Below are positions 32,892 to 41,335 of a stretch of 64,000 nucleotides of DNA, one piece after another. Positions within the stretch are counted from its first letter, which is position 1. Every line of letters begins with the position of its first letter. The notes under the pieces are model-generated. The model searched no databases. It was not told where the DNA came from and was given only the letters and a program-made list of their open reading frames with translations. Source of the DNA: Ktedonobacteraceae bacterium (GTDB lineage: Bacteria; Chloroflexota; Ktedonobacteria; Ktedonobacterales; Ktedonobacteraceae); contig DASRBN010000021.1 in NCBI GenBank assembly GCA_035653615.1, positions 62,001 through 126,000 of the forward strand. The letters run 5' to 3'. A program made the position numbers and the translations under genes.

Positions 32892-33092
32892 CTAGTGAGA
32901 CCAAAAATTGAGCGAAGGCTCCAACGGCTTCTCCATTGCCAGGTGCGGTACCAGGCGCATGATGATGCGAGCTACTCTGGGTGAAAAACCCTCACGCATA
33001 ATGACGGTATCCGGAGAACTTACAAGTTCCTTACGCAATACTTCGTCTGTTGAGACGCGATGAACAAATTCTTGAATCTGCAGTTCTTCCAT
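32892..33092 (-). CDS. ComX-like pheromone precursor peptide
   Basis: A 66-aa peptide with no signal sequence, as in ComX. It starts MEELQIQEFVHRV and has LRKELVSSPDTVIMREGFSP, which echoes the ComX pre-region (LKKLKN...L.GF....). It ends SLNFWSH, with Trp64 three residues from the C-terminus; in ComX a Trp 2-4 residues from the end is prenylated and the C-terminal 5-10 residues are released. A near-perfect AAGGAGAGG ribosome site precedes ATG 33092. It is the first gene of a unit with a prenyltransferase-fold protein and a sensor kinase. The leader also recalls Nif11-type RiPP leaders, so another prenylated RiPP is the alternative. Confidence 0.75.
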   Translation of the reverse strand: MEELQIQEFVHRVSTDEVLRKELVSSPDTVIMREGFSPRVARIIMRLVPHLAMEKPLEPSLNFWSH

Positions 33093-33284
33093 GAAAGTAA
33101 ATCCTCTCCTTCTACTCGCCCCGGCCAGTATTCCACAGCACTTCCTGTTGTTGTGGTGGCACGACGGGGGAATATGCCGTGCTGTTGTACTGAAATTGAC
33201 ACGCTGTCTGGATCACTATAAGCGAAGCTCTCATTGCTGAGATGGAAACTGAATCGCACGCAGCATTATAGAGCCGCTTTTCGA

Positions 33285-33340
33285 CGCACTACATGTCTGG
33301 AAATACGAAAAGCGCACTACACTACTGGGAATACTGAAAA
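33285..33340. repeat. Imperfect tandem direct repeat upstream of comX-like gene
   Basis: 33285-33311 and 33313-33340 share CGCACTACA, CTGG, AATAC and GAAAA with only a 3-base change, one substitution and one indel. They lie about 190-250 nt before the peptide start, where a response regulator could bind. Confidence 0.6.
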
Positions 33341-33507
33341 CACAACTCAGCAAGACATAAGGATATACGGTGCAACACTACAAGAACTAGAAAAGGGATG
33401 AAACTCTTCTTCCAGGCTACTAAACGGTTAGGTAAGATAATTATACTCAATGAACGTGGAAAATGCAAGGGGTTAAGGGATGAAAAATGCTTTTTTGTGG
33501 AAAGCAA

Positions 33508-33557
33508 GAGAAATGCGAAAGCTAAATGCACAATATATCTCATCTTTCGCATTTCTC
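33508..33557. terminator. Hairpin after the permease gene
   Basis: Perfect 14-bp stem (33508-33521 with 33544-33557) just past the leftward permease gene. The T-run on that strand is weak. Confidence 0.6.
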
Positions 33558-33568
33558 AATCTTAGAAC

Positions 33569-35245
33569 TTACTCACCGCCTGCACCGGAAGCGCCTTCGA
33601 CAATCACCGTCTCTCCAACGCTCCTCTCGATTGCTTCCAGTTCAGCCTCGGAACCTTGAATAACCGGCCCCTTGAACCAGAAGCGTGCGCTTACAAGCCA
33701 CCAGATACCAACGATGAGGAGGGTACCCAGTACTGCCACAGGAGCGTAATTGAATGTCGCCACGCTTGGAGTGGAGGTCGTTGGCAGCATGAACAGGATC
33801 GAAATGAAAATCACCCACAGCACCGCAATGATGCCAATTGGCTTGCTCCACGCCCCAAGATGCCACGGTCCGGGTTTGAAATCCTTCGCGAAGAGGCGCA
33901 GGAGTATCGGCAGGGCGTAAGCAATGTACAGGCCGATTGTAGCAATCGAGGTCACGGCAACATAGGCCACATAGTCAACCACCGTCGGCACCGCCAGGAT
34001 GAATGCCGCCACTGCCGACAGGATGATGGCATTCTGCGGTGTGCGCCCCCTGTTAAGGGTATGCCAGATCCGGTGTCCGGGAACCGCCCCGTCACGCGAA
34101 AAGGCATAGATCATGCGTGAGTTCGAAGTGATCGAAGACATGCCGCAGAAAAGCTGCGCAACTGCGATACCCGCGAACAGCAGCGTGCCAAGCACAAAGC
34201 TCAAACGGCTTTCCAGGATGTAGAGTACCGGGTTGACGAAGCCTCCCGCAGCTGCCAGGTCCGGCGTCGCTGCCACAAGACCCATCAGCAGCGCGTAGCC
34301 GGCAATAGCCGAGACCACAACAGACATCACCACACCCCAGGGCGCGCGCGTCTCGGCGCCCACCGTCTCCTCAGTCATATGCGCCGAGGCGTCATAGCCC
34401 GTGTACGTATACTGCGCCAGGAGCAGGCTCAGCAAGAAAGCGTACCAGATTGGAAAGCCCGTCGCATTAAATTGCTGGTTGGGGGTAAAGAGCGTTCCGG
34501 CATTATTGAAGCCTTGCACATGAGATGCGGCGACCGGCGCGGCGCAACATACGCCCGCCGCGCCTGGATTGAACTGGAACGCGGCAAGCACAGCGACAAC
34601 CAGGCTCACTACAATCGCGGCAACAAAGAAAATGTGCCATCCAACGCTCACATCGTTCAAAAACGCCACGATGCGCACGCCAAAGATATTCAGCAGCGCG
34701 TGTACGGTCAGCACAATCGCGTAGATCAACAGCGTCGTCCATTGCGTCGCGGGATCAATCACGAAAGAACCATTCATCACCACAGGCGCCGTGGCCGGAA
34801 TCGAGGAGAACCAGGCATGCAACAGCACATCGATAGTCACAGCTGCCCCGTAGTCGATGCCCGCCGTGATAGCGACCTGGCCGATCAGGTTGAACCAGCC
34901 CGTAAACCATCCCCAGCCGGGTCCGCCTAGCTTGGAAGCCCAATAATACAGGCCACCAGCCGTGGGATAGGCGGAAGCAAGTTCAGCCATCCCCAACGCC
35001 ACGATCACGACAAAAATGGTCACAAGCGGCCAGCCAATCGAGGCCGCGGCAAAGCCGGATGTCGTCGGTACAAGGTAAAAGAGCGTCACACAACCGCTCA
35101 GGATGGAAATAATGGTGAAAGAAATTGCGAAGTTGGAGAAACCGCCCATAGCGCGGAAGAGTTCCTGCGCATAGCCCATGCCATGCAGGCGTTTGATATC
35201 TTGCGCAATGAGCTGTTCTTTCGTAGGTCGGCTAGATGCACTCAA
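33569..35245 (-). CDS. APC-family amino acid permease
   Basis: A 558-aa transporter with about 12 helices. FRAMGGFSNFAISFTIISILSGCVTLF, PTAGGLYYWASKLGGPGWGWFTGWFNLIGQ and EETVGAETRAPWGVV are typical of the GABA/choline permease (BAT1/UGA4-like) branch of the APC superfamily. It imports an amino acid or amine, probably with H+; the substrate is not clear. An outer loop after helix 6 is longer than usual (FNPGAAGVCCAAPVAASHVQ) with a Cys-Cys pair. The start is TTG 35245 behind GGGAGGTG. It stands alone. Confidence 0.9.
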   Translation of the reverse strand: MSASSRPTKEQLIAQDIKRLHGMGYAQELFRAMGGFSNFAISFTIISILSGCVTLFYLVPTTSGFAAASIGWPLVTIFVVIVALGMAELASAYPTAGGLYYWASKLGGPGWGWFTGWFNLIGQVAITAGIDYGAAVTIDVLLHAWFSSIPATAPVVMNGSFVIDPATQWTTLLIYAIVLTVHALLNIFGVRIVAFLNDVSVGWHIFFVAAIVVSLVVAVLAAFQFNPGAAGVCCAAPVAASHVQGFNNAGTLFTPNQQFNATGFPIWYAFLLSLLLAQYTYTGYDASAHMTEETVGAETRAPWGVVMSVVVSAIAGYALLMGLVAATPDLAAAGGFVNPVLYILESRLSFVLGTLLFAGIAVAQLFCGMSSITSNSRMIYAFSRDGAVPGHRIWHTLNRGRTPQNAIILSAVAAFILAVPTVVDYVAYVAVTSIATIGLYIAYALPILLRLFAKDFKPGPWHLGAWSKPIGIIAVLWVIFISILFMLPTTSTPSVATFNYAPVAVLGTLLIVGIWWLVSARFWFKGPVIQGSEAELEAIERSVGETVIVEGASGAGGE

Positions 35246-35660
35246 GAAACACCTCCCATTACATTACAATGTAGATGATGCAGGGTAGGACTGTTGTTAA
35301 GAATCATCGCAGGCGAACCTGCCACAGGTCGTGTCATGTTGAGCCTTTCGCTTCGCTCGAAGGTGAACTCCGCGAAGAATCTCTGCCTCGTCGTGCCTGG
35401 TTCCCTCCTTTCGCTTAAAAGATAGGAACAACTCCTTTTCGATTGCTACCTGGATATTTTAAGAAGGATAACACAAGATACTTGTATTGGCCCAATTATA
35501 GCATAATTGTCTATGATGTTGAGCTTCCGCGTCAAGTCTTGATTAGCTCCATTTAGAACAGGGAAGGTGTGCATGGTGACCATAAGGAGTATTGCACCTG
35601 TCCGTTTGACGAATTTCGCCAATGCCAGTACAATCAAGACGTACAGAATGAGAGGTGACT
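35246..35660. other. Intergenic region with a degenerate palindromic repeat
   Basis: No gene seen between the divergent permease and queuosine-salvage genes. It includes the degenerate repeat at 35332-35386; the remainder is AT-rich. Confidence 0.5.
35332..35386. repeat. Degenerate CATTCTGAG-type repeat
   Basis: GTCATGTTGAGC, TTCGCTTCGCTC and GCGAAGAATCTCTG recall the elements at 26.0 and 27.0 kb, with a broken palindrome. Confidence 0.5.
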
Positions 35661-36725
35661 ATGACAGAAAATACGTACTTGAATAGAGATGAAGAAGAGG
35701 ATACAGATAGCTTGTCGCTGCCCGCGCTCGATCCCCTGGGAGTTCTCAGCAGCACTCGTTATGTAGTGGAGCAAGGCGAAAAAGCCTGGATCAACCGCAA
35801 TCGTCTGCCCGATCTCGCGGCTACGCTTGTCGCCGCTTATCCACCTACATCGAGTTCTACATGGTATGAACGCTATCACTTTCATGATGGGACGGAACGC
35901 ACTGTGAACTGGTTGCTCGTCCTTGATGCCCTGAACTTCTGCTTTTGGGCCGAAAAGGGCCAGCAGCGCTGGCACATCGAGTACCATGGAGAAACATTGG
36001 GCGGCTACTGGGCAGAGGCAGCTGCATTGACGCGAGCGGTCGAAGAAGGCATCCCTCTCTGGGATGCTGATTTTCTGAGTAAGATCAGCCGCGAGCAACT
36101 GGCGCATATTTTTCGCAGCGTCCCTGCTAGTGGGTATACGGATGGAGCACCTATCCCCCTATTTGAGCAGCGCCTTCAAAACGTGCATGAAGTGGGACGC
36201 GTCTTGTTGCAGCGCTACGACGGGCAATTCGCGAACGCCATCGAACAGGCCGATCACAACGCCGTCAAGCTCACGTTGCTCCTCGCGCAAGAATTTCCCT
36301 CATTCAATGATGTAACCTTGTATCGTGGTCATGAAGTGCGTTTCTTCAAACGGGCGCAAATCTGCGTCGCCGATCTTCACGGAGCGTTTAGCGGCAAAGG
36401 ATGGGGCAGTTTTGCCGACCTCGACCAGCTTACCGCTTTTGCCGATTATAAGGTGCCGCAAGTACTGCGTCATTACGGTGTCCTCTCATATTCTCCATCG
36501 CTCGCCGCGCGCATCGAAGCGCAGGAACTGTTAGCTCCTGGCAGCGAGGAAGAGGTGGAGATACGGGCGGCTACCATCTGGGCCTGTGAGCTATTGCGGC
36601 GCGAGATAGAACATCTCACCGGCCACACCATCACAGCGGCAGAGGTCGATAATCGTCTCTGGCATACCGGTCAAAACCTGGCTGAGGTGAAACCATATCA
36701 CCGGGTGAGAACAATATATTATTGA
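35661..36725 (+). CDS. Queuosine salvage N-glycosylase (QNG1/DUF2419)
   Basis: A 354-aa protein of the queuosine-salvage family. Conserved blocks are visible: WRIEYHGE-like QRWHIEYHGETLGGYWAEAAALTRAVEEG, the FPSFNDVTLYRG loop, KRAQICVADL, and FADYKVPQVLRHYGVLSYSPSL followed by GSEEEVEIRAATIWACELL. Family members cleave queuosine 5'-monophosphate to release the base queuine, which a Tgt enzyme can put back into tRNA. ATG 35661 with GAGAGGTG before it is preferred to GTG 35655. murE follows after 22 nt. Which queuosine route the host has cannot be seen here; tgt is not in the window. Confidence 0.9.
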   Translation: MTENTYLNRDEEEDTDSLSLPALDPLGVLSSTRYVVEQGEKAWINRNRLPDLAATLVAAYPPTSSSTWYERYHFHDGTERTVNWLLVLDALNFCFWAEKGQQRWHIEYHGETLGGYWAEAAALTRAVEEGIPLWDADFLSKISREQLAHIFRSVPASGYTDGAPIPLFEQRLQNVHEVGRVLLQRYDGQFANAIEQADHNAVKLTLLLAQEFPSFNDVTLYRGHEVRFFKRAQICVADLHGAFSGKGWGSFADLDQLTAFADYKVPQVLRHYGVLSYSPSLAARIEAQELLAPGSEEEVEIRAATIWACELLRREIEHLTGHTITAAEVDNRLWHTGQNLAEVKPYHRVRTIYY

Positions 36726-36747
36726 GCATGTCAGGAATATTTATGCA

Positions 36748-38262
36748 ATGAAATTACAACTCTTACTGGCAGGCTTAGAAGAGCCACCGCTGGCCTTTCC
36801 AGGGATGAATCAAAATAGCGAGCAGGCCGAGATTACTTCGCTGGCATATGATTCGCGGCGCGTGCAGCCGGGCGGGCTTTTTGTCGCCGTTCCGGGCGCG
36901 CATACCGACGGGCGCCGTTTTCTGGCCGATGCTGCCCGCAATGGAGCGGTTGTCGCGCTTGGGCCTCAGATCGAGGAATCTTCCTTGCCTCTCCCATATA
37001 TAGTGGTTCGGAATGTTCATAGCGCGCTGGCTGACCTGGCCTGCGCCTTTTACGGCTACCCGGCGCATCAACTCTGCACCATTGGCGTAACCGGAACTGA
37101 TGGCAAGACTACCACCAGCAATCTCATCTGTACGCTGCTAGAGGCCGCCGGTAAGCGTACCGGGCTTATGACAACCGTCAACTTCAAGCTACCCGGGCAG
37201 GAATGGGAGAATGCTACCCGGCAGAGTACGCTGGAAGCGCCGGAAGTACAGCAATTGCTGCGCCGCATGCTCGATGCCGGGGCGACACACGCCGTGATCG
37301 AGGCTACTTCGCATGGGCTTGAATTGCAGCGAGTACGAGGATGCGAATTTGATATCGGCGTCGTCACAAATATCACCCATGAACATCTTGATTTTCATAA
37401 AACTATCGAAAACTACCGCCGGGCGAAGGCACGCCTCTTTGAAATGCTCGATCCAGAACGCGACAAACCGGTACGGAGGCAATCTGTCGCCATTCTCAAT
37501 CGCGATGATGTCTCTTATGACGTGTTGAAGCCCTATTGTCGCGTCCCTATTCTCGATTATGGCATCGACTCACCCGCGGCAGTACAAGCGGTTGACCTGC
37601 AATTGCGGGCCGCCAGCACGCAGTTTCGCGCTATTCTGCCCGGTGTGGAGATACCTATCGAAACACGGCTCGTAGGGCGTTTCAATGTCAGCAATTGCCT
37701 GGCCGCCATTGCTACCGCATACAGCCAGGGAGTGAAGCCAGGTGCGATCGCGGCTGCTCTGGCAGGTGTCACAGGAGTATCAGGCCGTATGGAGCGTATC
37801 GATGAAGGCCAGCCGTTTACGGTTATCGTCGATTATGCTCATACTCCTGATAGCCTGGAAAAAGTACTTGCCATCCTGCGTCCCCTCACTCCTGGCAAGT
37901 TGATGGCGGTCTTTGGCTCAGCCGGAGAGCGCGATGTGCAAAAACGTCCTATTATGGGGCATATTGCCGCGCAGATGTGTGATTTTTTCGTTATTACAGA
38001 TGAGGACCCCCGCGATGAAGATCGCGTGCAAATTCTGCGTGACATTGCCAGGGGCGCCGAGTCTGTAGGGAAACGTGAAGGCCCGGATTTCTTATGCATC
38101 GCGGATCGCACACAGGCCATCGCAACGGCGTTTGCCAGGGCGCAGGCAGGTGATACCGTATTGCTGGCAGGCAAAGGTCACGAACAAAGTATAATTATAG
38201 GAAGAGAAAAGTTGCCCTGGGATGATCGCCGCGTCGCTCGCGAACAACTGCGTAAGTTGTAG
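36748..38262 (+). CDS. murE: UDP-MurNAc-tripeptide synthetase MurE
   Basis: A 504-aa Mur ligase that adds the third amino acid (usually meso-diaminopimelate, or Lys) to UDP-MurNAc-L-Ala-D-Glu in the cytosol. N-terminal UDP-binding DSRRVQPGGLFVAVPG, ATP P-loop TGTDGKTTTSN near residue 115, catalytic EATSHGLELQRVRG and NITHEHLDFHKT, and C-terminal DYAHTPDSLEKVL. In the C-terminal domain I read DEDPRDEDR where DAP-type MurE has DNPR; the DxNP signature is thus changed, so the amino acid cannot be fixed. ATG 36748 begins 22 nt after the queuosine gene. mraY is next but after a 157-nt gap with repeats. Confidence 0.93.
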   Translation: MKLQLLLAGLEEPPLAFPGMNQNSEQAEITSLAYDSRRVQPGGLFVAVPGAHTDGRRFLADAARNGAVVALGPQIEESSLPLPYIVVRNVHSALADLACAFYGYPAHQLCTIGVTGTDGKTTTSNLICTLLEAAGKRTGLMTTVNFKLPGQEWENATRQSTLEAPEVQQLLRRMLDAGATHAVIEATSHGLELQRVRGCEFDIGVVTNITHEHLDFHKTIENYRRAKARLFEMLDPERDKPVRRQSVAILNRDDVSYDVLKPYCRVPILDYGIDSPAAVQAVDLQLRAASTQFRAILPGVEIPIETRLVGRFNVSNCLAAIATAYSQGVKPGAIAAALAGVTGVSGRMERIDEGQPFTVIVDYAHTPDSLEKVLAILRPLTPGKLMAVFGSAGERDVQKRPIMGHIAAQMCDFFVITDEDPRDEDRVQILRDIARGAESVGKREGPDFLCIADRTQAIATAFARAQAGDTVLLAGKGHEQSIIIGREKLPWDDRRVAREQLRKL

Positions 38263-38291
38263 ACATCGCGTTACCATCAGTCCATGTATCA

Positions 38292-38402
38292 CGTTGCAAC
38301 ATGTGAAATGCGAATGCTCGATTGATCGCCCTCGCATGTCATCCTGAGTGAAACGAAGAATCTGTCGTTGCAACATGTGAAATGCGGATGCTCGATTGAT
38401 CG
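38292..38402. repeat. Pair of 37-bp direct repeats flanking a CATTCTGAG-type element
   Basis: 38292-38328 and 38366-38402 are identical except for one base and lie 74 nt apart. Both end in GATTGATCG. Between them is GTCATCCTGAGTGAAACGAA, a degenerate member of the other repeat family. Confidence 0.75.
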
Positions 38403-38419
38403 GCCTTTCTGGAGTTGAT

Positions 38420-40129
38420 ATGGTACCAATCTGGTTGTTATTGATTTTCATTGCCTGTGCGCTGCTTAGCTTTTTGCTGTCGTGGGCGGCCAGACTGCTG
38501 TTTCCCAAATTTCGCAGCGGAGAATATAAACCTGGCCCTCATCGCTCCGACTTGCCGGTCATGCCAGCCAGCGGGCGAGAGATCAAGACGATAGAACTAC
38601 CTCTGGTCGGTGGGCCGGCTCTCACGCTGTCCATTATCGGAACTGGCATTGCTGCCGGCTTTCTTTTCAATCTCCAGCCTGAGCAATGGACATTGTTACT
38701 GATTGGTCTCGGCGCGACCGCAGGGTATATGGTGGTGGGCTTTATCGATGACTGGCACAAGGTGTTCAGTAATGAGGGCATATCACAGCGCCAAAAACTG
38801 TTCGGGGTCTTGTTTGTCTCCATGGTGGCCGCCTTTCTTTATTACTGGCTTGATTCAAAAGGACGGCAACCGTACTCGCCTTATTCAGATATTATGGGTC
38901 CTCTTTTTCAGGCCATTCCCTATGCCTGGCTCGTGTTCCTCATGCTGATGACCGGGGTCATTGGCAGCGTTACCTCGCTCTCGGTTGATTTTAGCGATGG
39001 ACTGGATGGCCTGGCAGGTGGCCTGGTTTTTAGCGCTGCGCTGGCTTTTGGCATCATTATTACCGGTATTATTGATACAAATCATCCCGAAGGCATCGTG
39101 TTGGAGATCTTATCACTCTTATGTGCTGCCGGTGTCCTCGGCTTTCTGCCGCTCAACTGGCCATCTTCATGGGCCGCGCGACGAGGAAGCGCAAAACGAC
39201 GCGCAAAAGTTTATATGGGCGATAGTGGCGCCCTGAGCCTTGGTGGTATTCTCGCTATGATCGCCATTTTCTCGCGTAACGAAATACTCCTGTTGATGAT
39301 CGGGGGCGCGTTTGTATTAGAAGGGCTCTCGGCCTTAATTTCGGCGCGAATGTTAACGCCTTTCTTCCGTCAACGCTTGCAGTTGTTACGCTTTGCCAGT
39401 CTAAAAGAATATGTTCCTCATACTGAATTTCCGCTGCCCTTTCTTGCTACACCGCTGCATCATCACTTTGACCTGCTCGGATGGGACCGTCGCCGGCTGG
39501 TCTACGGGGCCTGGGCACTCGGCGCGTGTTTTGCCGCGTTAGGTGTGATGGTCGTCTATGCCCCGGAAACCTGGCAGCGCTACCTGGGACGCATACTCGT
39601 ACTGCTGCTGGCATGGGTGGTCTGGTCAAGTGGTTCCTGGACACGCCGTTACTTTGTCGGCAAACATCCCGCGAAGCGCCCGTACCGGCGGCGCCTGGCG
39701 CTCTTCTATGGTTTCCCTTACAGCGTCATGGGCATACCCCTGTATCATCTTGTCGAGGTGATCGAAGCCAGCGAAGACGTGATTGAGACACCGGCTGAAG
39801 AACTTGCTCTCTGGAAGCGTATGAACATCTTTGATGCGCGTGCCATGCTTGGCCTCTATTGCTACCGCGCGGGTTATTACCCTGCCGCCCTTGCTCAATG
39901 GACGCGTATTCCAGAAAGCAACCGCAAATTGCGCCCGAATATCTCCAATCTGCTGGAGGAGCTAGATAATCGCCTGGCATTGGAAAATCAGGAGACGCAG
40001 CCCATGCGCAGGGATCAGATATTGCGCACGCCCGTACTCACAGGCAATCTCCCACCTGCCGACTTGCCGAACCCGCACGAACCGGTCCGCAGCGATGAAA
40101 CGTTCGATCCCCGATTTGGCATGAGGTAA
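38420..40129 (+). CDS. mraY: Phospho-MurNAc-pentapeptide transferase MraY with C-terminal extension
   Basis: A 569-aa membrane enzyme that moves phospho-MurNAc-pentapeptide to undecaprenyl phosphate, giving lipid I. Family motifs: FIDDWHKVF (DD), SVDFSDGLDGLAGG, VYMGDSGALSLGG and LATPLHHHFDLLGW. MraY proteins are usually 320-360 aa; this one continues for about 180 residues after the last transmembrane stretch, with a soluble helical region (WKRMNIFDARAMLGLYCYRAGYYPAALAQWTRI) that looks like a TPR-type pair, then a Pro-rich tail. ATG 38420 follows GGAG at the right distance and is preferred to 38396. It follows murE, giving a small cell-wall block. Confidence 0.9.
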   Translation: MVPIWLLLIFIACALLSFLLSWAARLLFPKFRSGEYKPGPHRSDLPVMPASGREIKTIELPLVGGPALTLSIIGTGIAAGFLFNLQPEQWTLLLIGLGATAGYMVVGFIDDWHKVFSNEGISQRQKLFGVLFVSMVAAFLYYWLDSKGRQPYSPYSDIMGPLFQAIPYAWLVFLMLMTGVIGSVTSLSVDFSDGLDGLAGGLVFSAALAFGIIITGIIDTNHPEGIVLEILSLLCAAGVLGFLPLNWPSSWAARRGSAKRRAKVYMGDSGALSLGGILAMIAIFSRNEILLLMIGGAFVLEGLSALISARMLTPFFRQRLQLLRFASLKEYVPHTEFPLPFLATPLHHHFDLLGWDRRRLVYGAWALGACFAALGVMVVYAPETWQRYLGRILVLLLAWVVWSSGSWTRRYFVGKHPAKRPYRRRLALFYGFPYSVMGIPLYHLVEVIEASEDVIETPAEELALWKRMNIFDARAMLGLYCYRAGYYPAALAQWTRIPESNRKLRPNISNLLEELDNRLALENQETQPMRRDQILRTPVLTGNLPPADLPNPHEPVRSDETFDPRFGMR

Positions 40130-40296
40130 GCAACTTTTGCTCTATCCGTGATGATGTGTTATAGTTCACTTAACCTTTCCTTAATATTCGTATAACATTC
40201 CACAGGCTTTTTGTGAAGCGGCAAACAGTCATAGCCGCTCAAAGCTGTTACACTTAGAACAACGGCCCGTCACCTGCCGGAGCTTTTGTAAAAATG

Positions 40297-40366
40297 CCGT
40301 AGGGAGAGCGGCTGGTCCCTGTCCTCGTACCCCAACCAGGACAAGGACAGGCCATTGTCCCTACAG
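40297..40366. repeat. Imperfect hairpin before the ATP-grasp gene
   Basis: GTAGGGA (40299-40305) pairs with TCCCTAC (40358-40364) and CCTGTCCT (40318-40325) with AGGACAGG (40344-40351), with unpaired bulges. It ends 15 nt before the ATG. It may be another mobile palindrome or a control element in the leader. Confidence 0.5.
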
Positions 40367-40380
40367 CGGAGAAGGTTAAG

Positions 40381-41244
40381 ATGCGATTCTGTTTCATCGT
40401 TGAGGAGCAATATCGAAATGACCCTATGCCCCTGGTCATCGCAGACCAACTGCTCCAGTGGGGACATGATGTCGATGTGCTGGAACCACATGCAATGGTT
40501 ACCTGCCTGAATAACCTCGCGCAGCAAGGCTACGATGCGTATGTACTCAAATCGCTGGCAGACGGTCCCGGACTCTCTATCCTGGAAGCCGCGGAGGCAG
40601 TAGGTATTCCAACGATCAATAATTCTCGCGCGATCCGGCTGGTCAGAGATAAGGCTGTGGCCGTCGCATTCGCGCGCGCGCATGGTTTGCCCATCCCTCC
40701 AACCTACTTTGTTGCTCACCCGCGTCTCCTTAAGCAAATTCCGGAGACCGATTATCCCATCGTCGTGAAGCCGAGCAATGGCAGTTCCTGTCGCGGCATC
40801 TATCGCCTCAACCGCCCGGCTGACCTGGCGGAATTGGAGATTGCCGAGGCGAACGACAGTTTCTTCCTGGCTCAACGTTACGCAGAAAATGCCGGATTTG
40901 ATATCAAAGTCTATGTAACAGGCAAAGAGGTCTACTCTGCCATTGCAAAAAAATCACCCTTGCACTCAACGGTTGAGGAACATTTTGTGCCATTAACGCC
41001 GCAGGTGCGTAAACTGGCTCTAGAGGTTGGCAAGCTCTTTGGATTGGATATCTACGGCATGGATATCGTCGAAACCCCTTCTGGCCCTGCGATTCTCGAT
41101 ATCAATGATTTCCCCAGCTTTGGCGGCGTGCCGCGAGCCGTCATAAGGGTCGCTGAATATGTCCTGCACGCCGCCAAACGCGCGGAAATTCGACGCATGA
41201 ACCATACTGGACAGCGTAAACAAAAAGCGCTGCTGGCGAGTTGA
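40381..41244 (+). CDS. RimK-like ATP-grasp enzyme
   Basis: A 287-aa ATP-grasp ligase. Binding features are visible: Lys in YPIVVKPSNGSSCRGIY (nucleotide loop), FLAQRYAENAGFDIKVYVTG and the metal motif AILDINDFPSFGGVP with the Asp-x-Asn pair. The preATP-grasp domain begins MRFCFIVEEQ. Such enzymes join a carboxylate to an amine (amino acid or peptide) through an acyl phosphate. The motif DINDFPSF resembles that of RimK/inositol-kinase-like members, so the product is uncertain. The second ATP-grasp protein in this region (46.7-49.0 kb) has a related DVNGFPGF motif. A ribosome site GGAGAAGG lies just before ATG 40381. Confidence 0.85.
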   Translation: MRFCFIVEEQYRNDPMPLVIADQLLQWGHDVDVLEPHAMVTCLNNLAQQGYDAYVLKSLADGPGLSILEAAEAVGIPTINNSRAIRLVRDKAVAVAFARAHGLPIPPTYFVAHPRLLKQIPETDYPIVVKPSNGSSCRGIYRLNRPADLAELEIAEANDSFFLAQRYAENAGFDIKVYVTGKEVYSAIAKKSPLHSTVEEHFVPLTPQVRKLALEVGKLFGLDIYGMDIVETPSGPAILDINDFPSFGGVPRAVIRVAEYVLHAAKRAEIRRMNHTGQRKQKALLAS

Positions 41245-41335
41245 AGCTCAAAAAGAGATCGATAGCAGCGTATTTATTCTATCAAAACATAACACTATGA
41301 CATAGTTGTTAAAATAAATTGCAGAGGAGAGGTAT

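Larger units (their letters stand above)
33093..33568. other. Upstream region of the ComX-like operon
   Basis: No gene seen. It contains the promoter region of the peptide operon, an imperfect tandem repeat at 33285-33340 and a hairpin at 33508-33557. Short frames here have neither ribosome sites nor recognisable content. Confidence 0.55.

Noticed and set aside
33020-33259. 79-aa reading frame overlapping the ComX-like start
   Set aside because: Overlaps the real gene in another frame, has no ribosome site; the 66-aa frame has AAGGAGAGG and a meaningful C-terminus.
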